Shown here: positions 34,806-47,377 of the stretch, in pieces
Layout of the letters: every line of letters starts with the position of its first letter
How positions within the stretch are numbered: the first letter of the stretch is position 1
Assembly (NCBI GenBank): GCA_008508345.1
Contig: QNGE01001286.1
Span: 69,420 to 133,419 of the forward strand
From: Paragonimus westermani
Taxonomy: Eukaryota; Platyhelminthes; Trematoda; Plagiorchiida; Troglotrematidae
Direction of reading: 5' to 3'
Length of the DNA stretch: 64,000 nucleotides
The notes under the pieces: generated by a model
Database searches by the model: none
Seen by the model: the letters and a program-made list of their open reading frames with translations, nothing else
Told to the model about the DNA's origin: nothing
Translations under genes and position numbers: made by a program

Positions 34806-36545
34806 TGAGACATTACTGAATGAAGTGAAAATCCCGACAACAGGCACGTCCAACTGATTTATATACTCAAGAAGGGGGTCTTGTTTGTGTTAAAAAATAT
34901 TATTCTTGGCTATTGTTCCAGTGTGCAAAATTGACACTTGCCATTAGTAGTAGTCGGACTGTACGATTTGTTAATATTCAGAGGATCCACACTCATTTGC
35001 AGTGTATATCATGCAGAAACCAAAAGGCTCGGATTTTATTGTCGATTATTAAAAGTATCGACATTTCCTTTACCTGAAGTGAACAAATTTGCACATTACA
35101 CATTACTATAAAATAAAACATTAACTTACAAAAGGATAAAAGTTCCTGCACATATATTGTGACTTCAAAAGAAGCTTGGGCTGCGAAGTTCACTATTTCA
35201 TGAAATCCCTTACAGTTTGTGCGAAAATTCCGGGATTACAAACGCGTGCACTCACTTGCATCGTAGCTCACATTGGGCAGCATTACATTTTCATTCACCA
35301 TCATGACGCATCCCCATGATGCATAGACGCTGTTCCCATAGTGTGTCTTGGTCTCTTGTCTTCCAGGTGTTGAGATCTATCCTTTAGTTTCCGATCATAC
35401 GCACTATACTACTCGAAAACGGGGTTGCCTTTTACATAGCACACAAATAGCAGGTAGGGGTAAATACCACGACAATTCAAAGACGCGATAAAAATATCTA
35501 GCTGGACAATGACGGATTTAAAAGAATCTGTTTGCTATACGTTTTGGTCAGTCAAAAGAAATAGTAGTTGGGATTCGCTACCCGTTGGAAAACAGCCAGT
35601 TACTGTGTACAGTTTCAGTTTTATTTCACACAATTAAAGCAACGTTCTATGAGTATCGCTCAAAAATGTAGGAAATAGACGGTATTATTATACAAGACTT
35701 ACTCACCGTTCACAGCTGATCAAAATACGCCAACCAAGAATCAAACCGAATCTTGGTAAGCAAATTATTTTGTATGGTATAAAATCAAATTTACGGGTTA
35801 TCCGATAAACAGCCACCTGGAACATTGTTTGATGGCTAGAATATAATAAAAATTATTGGGTTGCCCACTAAAAACGCTCAATATCTGTTCTGGAATTGGC
35901 AAAACGAAACCTCTCAGCTGTTTTCACTGTTCACCTCATATTTCCATCAAAAAAGATATTTGTTGACAGTCAGCTTGTTTCTACATTTTCCTTGTTCGGA
36001 TTTGGTTGCTGTAGGACAAGAGATGTTTTTTGCTTTTCTTCTAATCAATTTAAAAACTCAACAGACTGTTCTTACTAAATGTGTTTGCACATAGATATAC
36101 ACTTCTCACCAATGCTATAGGTTATTAGAGGGATGCGGTGTCACTTGTTGGAATCATCAGGCTAGCCACAAAATGCATTGCAATACAACCACTGGACCAC
36201 TTTAACATACGGTCTACCCAAGTAAGCTGAATATGCGTAACTTTTCTGTTCAGTTGTAACGGGTGGATACTGTGCTTTCGTGTGCCTGCTACACTGAACC
36301 AGAGCGAGTTTACCCAGGTTAACCGATTCTCATCCACTCTTGTGTGCATGCCGAGGGAGCGGATTTAATGATTGCCCCCGTCAGTTTCATAAAAACGGAA
36401 AATTGTCTTTTTTATGAGAAGTCCGTTATGCGAACAGCTGTTTTCGGTAATTCTCATCGGGGTTTTACAATTACATAGGGTACATGCGTTTTATATAGGA
36501 AAAACTGAAGCAAGTCAAATGGGTCATTAAGATCATAGGCATGGG

Positions 36546-36790
36546 GCGGATGACAGTCTATTGGAGGGGGGTGGGAGTGTTGGCGAATGTGTTACACTGT
36601 TACGCGTGCCGGCCGTCAGATATGCAGTCGTCGGTGTCAAGTGGTTCACGCTTGCTTGAGTTTCAAGTGGCTGTGAAATAGTTGGCCAAGGGAGATGTAG
36701 GGTTTGCACGAACTGTTTTTGGGCACACAGACAGGGGTTGTACAGTCTGATGGCAATAGCCTCGGCCGTTGATAACAGTCGCAACCTGAC
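36546..36790 (+). repeat. Dispersed repeat C, longest copy
   Basis: The first half (GCGGATGACAGTCTATTGGA, GGTGGGAGTG, TCGGTGTCAAG, GTTTCAAGTGGCTGTGAATA-like block) matches 60860-60995. The second half matches 12372-12477. The family is not identified, and no coding frame persists between copies. Confidence 0.55.
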
Positions 36791-39337
36791 AGCTCTGGAG
36801 TGGGATTGACGAATCTTGTAGATAACTCGGAAGGCTTCACTACGAGACTAAGTAATAACGTGTAAAAACCAGTCTTTAAACTGCAAACGCCTGCTAGTCG
36901 CTTTCATTTGAAGCCTTCTCACAGAGAAGGTTCGTCAGACCGGAGCCCGTTGAAAAACTGAAGTCAGTTGATACTATTGATAACGACCAACATTTGAATG
37001 AGTCGAACTGACTGTTGCTAAACGGAATGATTTCTGTCAGGTGAATAATTTGAGCGTCAACCCAAAGTGTACTTTCAAGAAGACGACACTTCAGGATACC
37101 AATGTCTGTTGTTGAGCGGAGTTACAAAACAAATCGATTGCTTTATGCCAAGGTCATTTCTTGCGTGGAAAGTCTATACGCTGTTAATCAAGTCTAACGA
37201 GCGATATATCGATTATTGAGGTTCCTTCCTAATTTGATTGAGCTGAACGTTAGTTCGAATGTCAGGGTTGTGACCAACGGATTTACTTTCAGTTTATACC
37301 TCCTGCAGTTATTCATCATCAAGACGATGACCGTTGCATTTGTAATGGCGAAAATATTGACAGTGCTGAGTGCCAACTTCTAAAAGGATTTAGAAAGTGT
37401 TATGTTACCTTGGTATACATGCAACTTAGAGAATTCCCTTGGCAGAATAAACAAAGAACCTACGAAGCAGCCATATTGAACTCAAAAAAACAATTATGAA
37501 ACCACACTCATCAAAACATGGTAATTTTATTGAGCGGGTGAGTAAAACTCAGTGAATGCAAGGGATAAAATGTGAGAAGTCTGTCAGTTAAATGACATAA
37601 GCTATTAGCAATCAGCTCTGCAGTATTCTCAACCTTGACGATTTCTAGATTGAACCGTGATAAGGGAAAGATGTAAAATAGAGAGATAGGGAGATTGAAA
37701 ATGAAGCACTTGATGATCCTGAATGTAAAACCCGTTCATTGGTTAATTCATCTATTCAAGATTAAGTCTTAAAAACTGACCGAAGTGGACAAGGAGAATT
37801 GCGCATGGTAGATGATGTCGCTGCATGACTGACTAAATAGAAGGTGCGTTTCTGATTTCTCCGTTCACGTCGGATTGCTCGATATAATCGTTTCAGGGAA
37901 AACTCCTTCTTCTCGTCATGTGCCACGGTGAAACCTACGAGAGGGCATTGCATCACATCTCATGGATCACCATTAGTTGTGTTAATTGAGTTCGGGATTA
38001 AGACGCTACGAACGTGGAAGTCAGCACGTTCCAAAGATTTAGGGGTGGGCAGTACAATTTGGTCAGAGGTTTGCAAAATGTTCCGACGTGATACTCAACA
38101 CTGAATACATAATTTGGCAAACCAAGTGCATATTGAGCGTTTTGAGTGAACAGCCTTCTTGAAAGCATTAGTCTTTCGGCATGTGAGCTGATCTGTAGAA
38201 CATTGGATGTCTTCAGAAAGAACCAGTCGGTACCCCGTTGAAAGAGGTAAGCATTCCTTTTAGTAGTGCATTGATTGCAATAAGGACTATGCTTTTTACC
38301 TGAGAGTTATGGAGCGTAATCAGAAGGGAATAATCTGCACAACTGAAGACTGATTGCAAAATAATACTGTACCTTGGAAACACGAAGACACCTTTGAAAA
38401 CTCCGCCGTGTGACATACCTTTCAACTGAAAAAAAGTTGAAAAACATGAAGAGATTTGTGTGAGTTGAATGAAAAATTACCCACATTTTGTGGCATCATT
38501 TTCATTTACGTGCGCTTATGGACAGCTCATTTTCAGTAAGAGGAATAAACTCTATATACATTTTTGGAGAGGTTTATCAGTAGGGCAAATCATCGTCTTT
38601 AGCGTAATTTTCTCTCTTATTAATGTTCTGAGGAGGTAACTGTACTGGTCACTTTCGAATGTGGCCGAAGTATTTTACTTAGATTCCGGAGATCATAACT
38701 CATTCCTTTGTGAGATATACAATGGAGGTGAACCTTCACCAGAGCAAACCTCGCGTGGTTTTTTAATTTGCAACAGTTTAAATGGAAAGATATAAGGAGA
38801 TGAAAACTGTAAACAACTTCACGTGCTGGTCAGCTTTTGGTCAGAATTCTAGGCAAGGTTCCGAAAAAGTCGGAGAAAAGCATCTTGCTTTTGTTCCTTC
38901 TGAGACAACAAAGACATTACTCCATTAGTCCTGACCCATTTAACCGTCTCTTTTAGGCGTACAGACAAGAAGATAGCATTGTTCACTGTGTCCTGTACCG
39001 GCCGTCTGGTCGTGAAATATTAGATGGCATGTCCTGTTAGTAGCGTAGCCATTTGCGATCCAACTACCTCATTTGAACTCATGGGTTCAAAATTTGTTAG
39101 TTCAACCCCTGTGGCTTGCACGGCTGACCAACTCGCAAACTATTTTTTCCCGATCACACTATACCAGCCCGATTAACAGTGACTACCTGACGCCAACTTC
39201 GTTTGCGTTCCTAACTACAGCAAATCAGCGTTAATCATTTACCTAGTCATATTGTCCGCTAATCATTTTTTGATCAGTAAAATTCCAACTCGTCACTCAA
39301 TCCTATACAATTGTACCGGCCAAAGGGGAAAACTGAT

Positions 39338-39360
39338 CGAAAACAGTCTGTTCGCCAAAA
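39338..39360 (-). repeat. Partial third copy of the PLE-linked repeat
   Basis: CGAAAACAGTCTGTTCGCC plus AAAA matches 24588-24610 at 22 of 23 bases. The match ends abruptly on both sides. Confidence 0.5.
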
Positions 39361-40993
39361 ATTCGTTTTCTAAAATCTCTTACCACTTACACCCACTTGA
39401 AAACACCGATGGGCATGAATAATTTTTCATGTGACTTTAAACTTAAGAGATCGATTGGAGTTGATGGTACAGTTAGCTTTTTTCCTCAGAAGGCGGGCTT
39501 ACAAAGTGAGCATCAACTAAACAGAAACGTAACGGAATACCCTGTCGTTTTATTCAAAGAAAACCTTATTTATGTGGCACTTAATGTGGAATCAACGACG
39601 CTGTCACATTCGTGATTTTACAGAGTTAAACTTCCTGTATTGACAAGTATATCTACAACCGATGAGTCCCCAGTGCTGCCTCAGTTCAAAACCTTTTCCC
39701 CCCACCAATTATGTGAGTAATTTCAGTGAACCTCTCCATACGCGAATAAACAGAGCGTTGTGTTACATTTCCAGGAAATGCGCACCTCTAGGGATAAACG
39801 AAGGAACGTCTGCTCTGAGCATCCCCACGTCGCCTTGTATGATTCGGCGTGCAGTAACACGGTCATAGTGGGGATACCCGAATAACTCAAGATATGCCCA
39901 CTGTTTGGTCGTTAGGCTTCAAAACGTTGACTCCGCTGTGCATAGGTACAACCTCCGCTTCCTACCACTCGTTCTACTGCATACTTTTTCAGAGGGACTG
40001 TTGAATCTGGTCAGCCAGAGGCTGATCCTACCGTCAACTCACACAAAAGAATGTTGTCTCTGCAGAGCGGTTTACCGAAATCAATCTTTCGCAGCTGGTG
40101 TCCCATTTCTGAATCAATGAACATCGTTTAAGTGGAGCTTGAATTAGCAGGTCAGCTAGTCTGCATCTTGAGACTAGACCGAACTTGATTACCTTCACTT
40201 GTTGGGCTTCAGCTGAGTCCATCAAAACTTCACCGACAGGCTGATCCCTAAATTTTGGGAATCCAGCTGTGGTTCTGGTGAGTCGTCGAACACGTCCACA
40301 GATCTTTTTCGCGTCGCAGATGATTCCACATCCATTCTATCCTTACACTACCGCTGTCTTATGCTTTGTACTTTTGTGTTCGTCTTCCGTTCATCGTTAC
40401 GTGTCACAGGCAATATACTCAATTAATTTGAACAGTTATTACTGATGTCAGCGTTTGTACATGCAGTGCATGCCAGCACCAACATACAGAGGCCCTAGTG
40501 AAAATCCAGTATCCCGGATAAAGACCGTTTCACGGGAGCTGGCAGGCTGTTTCGCATTTTTCTCCGATTTGTATCAGACGTGATAAAGTTGGTACCTTTA
40601 CTTGAAAGTTTGCGCTACCTGTTCCAGTTTCTGAAGTAATAAGCGAGATAACTGATGTTTACATTTCACCCTCGTTTACTTTATGTTTAACCTTGAATGG
40701 TTGCTTCGCTGTGCGTGACGTAAAACATGTACACGACTTATTTTGGTCATTAGGTTGAACATATAATGGCATCCGACCCGCGGCTGCGTGAGATACTTCA
40801 GTTTTTAGCACACACACAGCGATAATCAGCGACCATGCCGATAATATAACTTTGAGGTTCTCAAATGATATCAATTGGAATGAGACTCCTCATAACTGGG
40901 AAGTAGTTGAATGCTCCAAAGCCCTTCAGGTCATCTGGCAATTGAGTCGAGAATGTTCTTAGCGAGAAGTACATGAGATCTGACTATATATTC

Positions 40994-42764
40994 TGTGCTT
41001 GCGTCTCAACAGAAACCACAAAATAGCCAGCTAGCACAAGCTCAAGAGCATTACTGGCAGCTAATCACTTACTAGGAGATAAAATTCTTTGATAAACGAT
41101 GATTGTGTGTTAGTGGAACACAGGGTAGGAGGATTGCATAACTGTGGCGGTTTAGTTTCGAGCAGTCACGAGTGATGTCACTCACTTCATTCAGCGGTAC
41201 GTCAGTGAACAAAGTTTGGACACAAAACGATGTCGTCACCTTGTCAACAAAATTCAATGCGTACGCGTTCTTTAGATTCGAGTCTATCATTAGGAACATG
41301 CGTACACAAATGGGCCTTGACCGGTTGATGTACTTTTTTCCGCCATTTCATACGATCCTGATAATGAGATTTTCCGTACCTGGAGAAAACGGTCGTATGA
41401 CCTCCAGTAAGATATGGAAGAAACTGTAGGAATGTGCAAACAGTGCACATTCTTTCCACGACCTTTGTTAATGTGACGCTAGATGAACTTGACGGTGCTT
41501 CCTCCTGTTCGGTTTACAACTCCAATCATAATGATTGTTTCTGGTGTGCCGGTGTAAGCAATGTTGGGCAACGCAACCTCGTTCTATGCATCCTGATGGT
41601 AATTCTATTTTGACGGTAGATGTAACGCTCAGAAGGAATAAGTAAGTGCGCACGGATTGAATTTGGAGTGGTAATTCTTACACCGTTGTTCTGTTCAACT
41701 TTCTTAAAAGTTGTGTACGAAGACCCTGAGTCAACGAACAAAAAACCAAACAAGAACGATACCTGTATTTAAATGTAACTCTGTCATACCTCGGTATTTC
41801 TATCCTTCTTGGTTATTCTAGTATTGTTGCATTTTACGTAATATATCCTTGGATACACTCTCCCTCTGTCCTTGTGGTTACATGCTACAGTAAACAACAG
41901 GCCTTTAATTCTAGTTCTTGTTTTCGGTAAACTATAGCACGCTTTTGTGCGCAAAGTTGAACAGGGGTGTTGGCAATATAAGAAATCCATCAGATGACTA
42001 CGAACGAGGTACTTTTGCCATATTACAATAACTAGGGATATGCCTTTTACTAGGTGCTGTATAGAAGGACACTCTTTGTACACTGTTCAAACCGAAATTT
42101 ATTCACAGTAAAATGATTTTAAGATACGTGGTCCAAATGACAAACGTAGCTGATGTTGTGTTGGTGGGTGAGTTATCGCCTAGGAAGTTAGGACTGTATT
42201 CAACAAAATGTCGACGGCCAGTGCGTCAAGCTAAGTGTTTTTTGTCCACAACAAACACTGACGTATGTCGAATTGTACCCCATCGTTATTTTTCAGTTAC
42301 CCTAACTTTACCCTTAGTTTTTCACTTCCTCTCAGCATACTTGATTCAAAATTTCAACGCATGACTTGTGTACTGACCAATATATAACACTCATTTTGGA
42401 TTTTCTTTCATTCGGGGGCTCTAAGTTATTTAATAGCTTCTCCCTCACTTCTGAATCGTGATGCTTCTAGTATATAGGTTCTAAGCTTACCCACCAGTCG
42501 CTAAGAATATGATCTTAAAAGATAATATCTGTTTACTTAACTTGGCTGAGTCATTTTCTCAATTTTATCTTACAAGTTACGTTAAGTTTTCCAGCACACT
42601 ATTTTTCTTATGACCTATAAACTATGTTTATTCGGTGACCTCTTCCCTACAACCCCATCACATGTTAAATCCACTATTTGCACTAGTGTGTACACATTGC
42701 AAATAAACTCATTTTTGCTTACTCCTTTCTAAGAGGATGATTGAAACTGGGCTTTGAGGCGATT
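40994..42764. repeat. 1,771-bp tandem duplication, copy 1
   Basis: Identical to 42766-44536 except for one base (G at 41993, T at 43765). A single N at 42765 separates the copies. See findings: most likely an unmerged contig or haplotype overlap. Confidence 0.97.
41072..41300 (-). pseudogene. Decayed Penelope-like RT fragment (copy 1)
   Basis: On the - strand the frame reads NFVDKVTTSFCVQTLFTDVP then LNEVSDITRDC. LFTDVPLNE aligns with LFTNVPLVE of the PLE fragment at 23761-24004 and with the PLE motif A region, but the catalytic Asp before it is lost (SFCVQT against SLDVCS). No other RT motif is visible. This is a remnant at most, and the short match leaves room for chance. Confidence 0.45.
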
Positions 42765-42765
42765 N

Positions 42766-44536
42766 TGTGCTTGCGTCTCAACAGAAACCACAAAATAGCC
42801 AGCTAGCACAAGCTCAAGAGCATTACTGGCAGCTAATCACTTACTAGGAGATAAAATTCTTTGATAAACGATGATTGTGTGTTAGTGGAACACAGGGTAG
42901 GAGGATTGCATAACTGTGGCGGTTTAGTTTCGAGCAGTCACGAGTGATGTCACTCACTTCATTCAGCGGTACGTCAGTGAACAAAGTTTGGACACAAAAC
43001 GATGTCGTCACCTTGTCAACAAAATTCAATGCGTACGCGTTCTTTAGATTCGAGTCTATCATTAGGAACATGCGTACACAAATGGGCCTTGACCGGTTGA
43101 TGTACTTTTTTCCGCCATTTCATACGATCCTGATAATGAGATTTTCCGTACCTGGAGAAAACGGTCGTATGACCTCCAGTAAGATATGGAAGAAACTGTA
43201 GGAATGTGCAAACAGTGCACATTCTTTCCACGACCTTTGTTAATGTGACGCTAGATGAACTTGACGGTGCTTCCTCCTGTTCGGTTTACAACTCCAATCA
43301 TAATGATTGTTTCTGGTGTGCCGGTGTAAGCAATGTTGGGCAACGCAACCTCGTTCTATGCATCCTGATGGTAATTCTATTTTGACGGTAGATGTAACGC
43401 TCAGAAGGAATAAGTAAGTGCGCACGGATTGAATTTGGAGTGGTAATTCTTACACCGTTGTTCTGTTCAACTTTCTTAAAAGTTGTGTACGAAGACCCTG
43501 AGTCAACGAACAAAAAACCAAACAAGAACGATACCTGTATTTAAATGTAACTCTGTCATACCTCGGTATTTCTATCCTTCTTGGTTATTCTAGTATTGTT
43601 GCATTTTACGTAATATATCCTTGGATACACTCTCCCTCTGTCCTTGTGGTTACATGCTACAGTAAACAACAGGCCTTTAATTCTAGTTCTTGTTTTCGGT
43701 AAACTATAGCACGCTTTTGTGCGCAAAGTTGAACAGGGGTGTTGGCAATATAAGAAATCCATCATATGACTACGAACGAGGTACTTTTGCCATATTACAA
43801 TAACTAGGGATATGCCTTTTACTAGGTGCTGTATAGAAGGACACTCTTTGTACACTGTTCAAACCGAAATTTATTCACAGTAAAATGATTTTAAGATACG
43901 TGGTCCAAATGACAAACGTAGCTGATGTTGTGTTGGTGGGTGAGTTATCGCCTAGGAAGTTAGGACTGTATTCAACAAAATGTCGACGGCCAGTGCGTCA
44001 AGCTAAGTGTTTTTTGTCCACAACAAACACTGACGTATGTCGAATTGTACCCCATCGTTATTTTTCAGTTACCCTAACTTTACCCTTAGTTTTTCACTTC
44101 CTCTCAGCATACTTGATTCAAAATTTCAACGCATGACTTGTGTACTGACCAATATATAACACTCATTTTGGATTTTCTTTCATTCGGGGGCTCTAAGTTA
44201 TTTAATAGCTTCTCCCTCACTTCTGAATCGTGATGCTTCTAGTATATAGGTTCTAAGCTTACCCACCAGTCGCTAAGAATATGATCTTAAAAGATAATAT
44301 CTGTTTACTTAACTTGGCTGAGTCATTTTCTCAATTTTATCTTACAAGTTACGTTAAGTTTTCCAGCACACTATTTTTCTTATGACCTATAAACTATGTT
44401 TATTCGGTGACCTCTTCCCTACAACCCCATCACATGTTAAATCCACTATTTGCACTAGTGTGTACACATTGCAAATAAACTCATTTTTGCTTACTCCTTT
44501 CTAAGAGGATGATTGAAACTGGGCTTTGAGGCGATT
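42766..44536. repeat. 1,771-bp tandem duplication, copy 2
   Basis: Second copy, offset 1,772 bases from copy 1. All small open frames are repeated with it, including the decayed PLE fragment at 42844-43072 on the - strand. Confidence 0.97.
42844..43072 (-). pseudogene. Decayed Penelope-like RT fragment (copy 2)
   Basis: Exact duplicate of the fragment at 41072-41300. Count once if the duplication is artefactual. Confidence 0.45.
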
Positions 44537-46110
44537 AAGTAATCAGTCACTTTAGGAAGCGTATCTGGTATTTGTTTTTGTTTTAATGGTAGAATTTACG
44601 CAGAGAACCATTAATCTGTTAGGTTTAACGAATCCAAATCTAGCCTTATTCAGTATAGCTTGATGTGTAGTTGTCTGATGCTGACCCCACTGTCCAACTA
44701 CAAAACTCCAACGTTATTAACTAGGCAACCCTCCTGTATGCAGGATGACTATCAGTCTCGTTCCTGCCGTTTTGATGACGATTGACAGAAATGACAGACG
44801 ATATGGGTTTATTCGACCGACGGAGAACAAATATATTTTGCCCAATGATGACAACTATCTCTTTATCTGCTTATTTGAAATCATATGTGACTTGTCCAGA
44901 CGGACGAAAAGCATCCGAATTTAATGGCCATCCACTTCGCTACAAGGCATGACCAATTTATTCTCGTTCTTAGTATGACTGACGATTTGGGCGAGAATAA
45001 TTATATCTAATGTAAATCCCTTGGTATAAACGGTGTTGATTAGTACGCTCAACTTCAGGCTGTGTGCTGAAAGCCGTCATCGACCGTACAATAAGCAGTT
45101 AGCTGGGTCTCTTGGTTCAGTGAATTTTTGAAATTATAAGATCGCTGTTCATTAACACTAATATTTGTAATTCGTTTATTTGTAGCGGCTCTCTTAGCAA
45201 CCATTGCCGTTTTCCAAAAACTGTAAATTTAATTAGGTAAATGTTATTGGTGGAAGATGGGGTTGTTTACTGTGCACGACATTACACATGCGGACAAAAC
45301 TGGCGTCTTCGTCATCACTGTGGAAAAAGTCAGCGGCTTCCGTCTTATTCCATCTTCACAGGATAAGACGAGACTAACTGGTCAGATAGTTTCTTCCTGA
45401 TTAACTTCAGCTTAAAGTGAATTCCATTTCCGTTCAATCAGAGCCAAATCACACCAAGATCGTTACCTCGAGTAACACAACAACCCAAAGACTAGCAGCG
45501 TTGTTTATTTTCCGAGGAGACCTAACTGACAGGTGGATGAACATGTCAGCAAGTTGAGCGGATTTCTTATCATTCAGGAAAGACGGCAACTTTACAAAAC
45601 CCAGAAGTTCCCTAATAGAGATGAATCACAATCTCTGATGAAGTTGCAAACATTCCCATTAAATATGGCTTATTTATGCCTCAATCAAATTTCGCTACAC
45701 TGAAACGGATGGTGCTATCATGAACTGTCTGGTGTAAGGCACGTTATACCAAGTTTAGTTGGAGAATAATGGGATTGGAAAGAAGAGATAGATATTTACA
45801 AGAGATACTGATATGTTGTCATCGTTAATTGTTGCATACACAATTACTTCAAAGTAAATCATGGGGTCCCGATCTACTGAGCACTATTTGTGCATTAGTT
45901 CATCAATCCATTATCAATATAATGATCGACTTATTAAATAATTTATTCACTTCAATAAACTGACTCGAAAAAGTAGTCATATTGCTGAATGGATTTTAAG
46001 CGAAGTTTCATCACCAGTGTGTGGTTTGACCTTAAACATTCATCTCTTTCGAATGGCACGAATGCACCTCTGAAGATTTTTGACAGAAAGGTTAAATCAT
46101 GTCTTTTTAG
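44537..46110. other. No supported gene
   Basis: A 41-codon frame starting at 45241 (MLLVEDGVVYCARHYTC and on to SIFTG) is the only protein-like stretch. It has no convincing splice acceptor or homologue. The segment ends in the acceptor TCATGTCTTTTTAG. Confidence 0.45.
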
Positions 46111-47377
46111 CCGTTTTGAAACAAATTCTCTCTGTAATACCCGCACACTTTTATAACCCGGGACGTGATCTCACACGTTTTTGTGAATCACAGAAAACAT
46201 TCATCCGAATGCTCAAGAGGAATGCCAAAAATGCAGGTAATCTTTTTAGCCAGTGCAGCATGCTATGTATTTATGATGAGCCTCCGATAATTAAAGATTC
46301 GCAACCAAAGTATCGCAAAGGTATATTATTTCGTGGACCAAAGCAAAACAGTCCGCCTTTCGTCGGATGAAACTAATCGCTTACTTTACATGTTCGGCCT
46401 GATTGCTAGTAGCTTTTTGAGGAGAGGCAATGGGTCTAGTACTTACTAACAAACGGTCAGAGGTCCTGTCTAAGCTTGGGTTGCATTCGAACCGGTGACA
46501 CAAAGAGCAATATACTTCTCACCGAGTGAGCTGAAAAAGCTACGCTAGAAGTTCGAAAAGTTCACATTTTCGCCGTTACTCATCTGCTCCACTGTTTCCT
46601 ACGAAATCCATCAATTGAACCAGGTGAGTGAATGTTTGGACGGTTTCATAGCCCAGCTGATAGAGTGCTTGACACGTCTGAGCATGCTGGTTTGCCACCT
46701 GTTCGAATTTAGCCAAAGCCGGAATTTTCACAGTTGGGCTCTTCTAAATTGACCAATCTGAGATCTTGACGCAAAATAAACACTAACCACAACTGATCGT
46801 CGTTTATGAATGCAAATTGACTTTCCAACCATTCGCTGGCGGAACTAACTTCTAGAGTCGAGGTTATCTCATGGTGAAGGTCGTCGTCAACAAAACAATT
46901 TGAGAGCCGCTTTACATTCATATGAAGCAATCACGTCCACTAGTTAGCCAATGACATTAAAAAACACGACAAAAATGTCATATGTGGATGTCCGAATGTG
47001 CTTGGTTGCTCACAGCGTTTACGTTATTTATTATGTCAAAATGAAACAAGTATTGCACTAATATGGAGGAAATAGTATTTTTAAACTGGACACTATTGAA
47101 ACATAGGTGCATCCTGAGTTTTGCAATAAATAAACGTAATTTAAACTTCTCAGGTCCTATCCCACAGAAATGTGTAGCAGGACGAGGTGAGATTCTAGCC
47201 TTGTCTACGCAAAACAACGAAATCAGTGCTGACACGATTAAGCGATCCAGCAAAATCCAATTATCAAACCAACGTTTACCCAGTGTGGCCATATACTCTA
47301 CCATGTTTACTTCGTCTCATGGCTCAGTGCATGATGAACAAGAGGAGATTGGTGTTCACTATGATAATCGTTGTTGA
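46111..47377 (+). CDS. Last two exons of an unidentified gene
   Basis: Exon 1 is 46111-46236 (acceptor GTCTTTTTAG, donor GCAG|GTAATC), and reads VLKQILSVIPAHFYNPGRDL then TRFCESQKTFIRMLKRNAKN A. Exon 2 is 47154-47377 (acceptor AAACTTCTCAG) and continues GPIPQKCVAGRGEILALSTQ, then SADTIKRSSKIQLSNQRLP, ending HYDNRC and TGA. One base at the end of exon 1 plus two at the start of exon 2 make a Gly codon, so phases agree across the 917-bp intron. The tail is hydrophilic, with no transmembrane segment and no domain I recognise. Exons further upstream are expected but were not found. Confidence 0.55.
46645..46755 (+). repeat. tRNA-derived SINE, family A, 3' part
   Basis: CATAGCCCAGCTGATAGAGT, GCTTGACACG, B-box remnant CTGTTCGAATTTAGCCAAAG and the tail TTCACAGTTGGG match the 54966-55185 copy. 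It lies in the intron of the 46111-47377 gene candidate. The 5' part of the element is absent. Confidence 0.7.

Larger units (their letters stand above)
34806..40993. other. 6.2 kb, no supported gene; dispersed repeats
   Basis: Holds repeat C at 36546-36790, a 23-bp echo of the PLE-associated inverted repeat at 39338-39360, and a tRNA-like but degraded stretch near 39030-39125 (TAGTAGCGTAGCC, AGTTCAACCCCTG). Frames up to 83 codons have no domain or splice support. Confidence 0.5.

Noticed and set aside
41172..44136. Identical pairs of small frames taken as a tandem gene family
   Set aside because: They come from the single-N duplication. Apart from the PLE-like piece none has a recognisable domain.
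45241..45366. 41-codon frame MLLVEDGVVYCARH...SIFTG
   Set aside because: Protein-like but short, with a poor acceptor and no partner exon.
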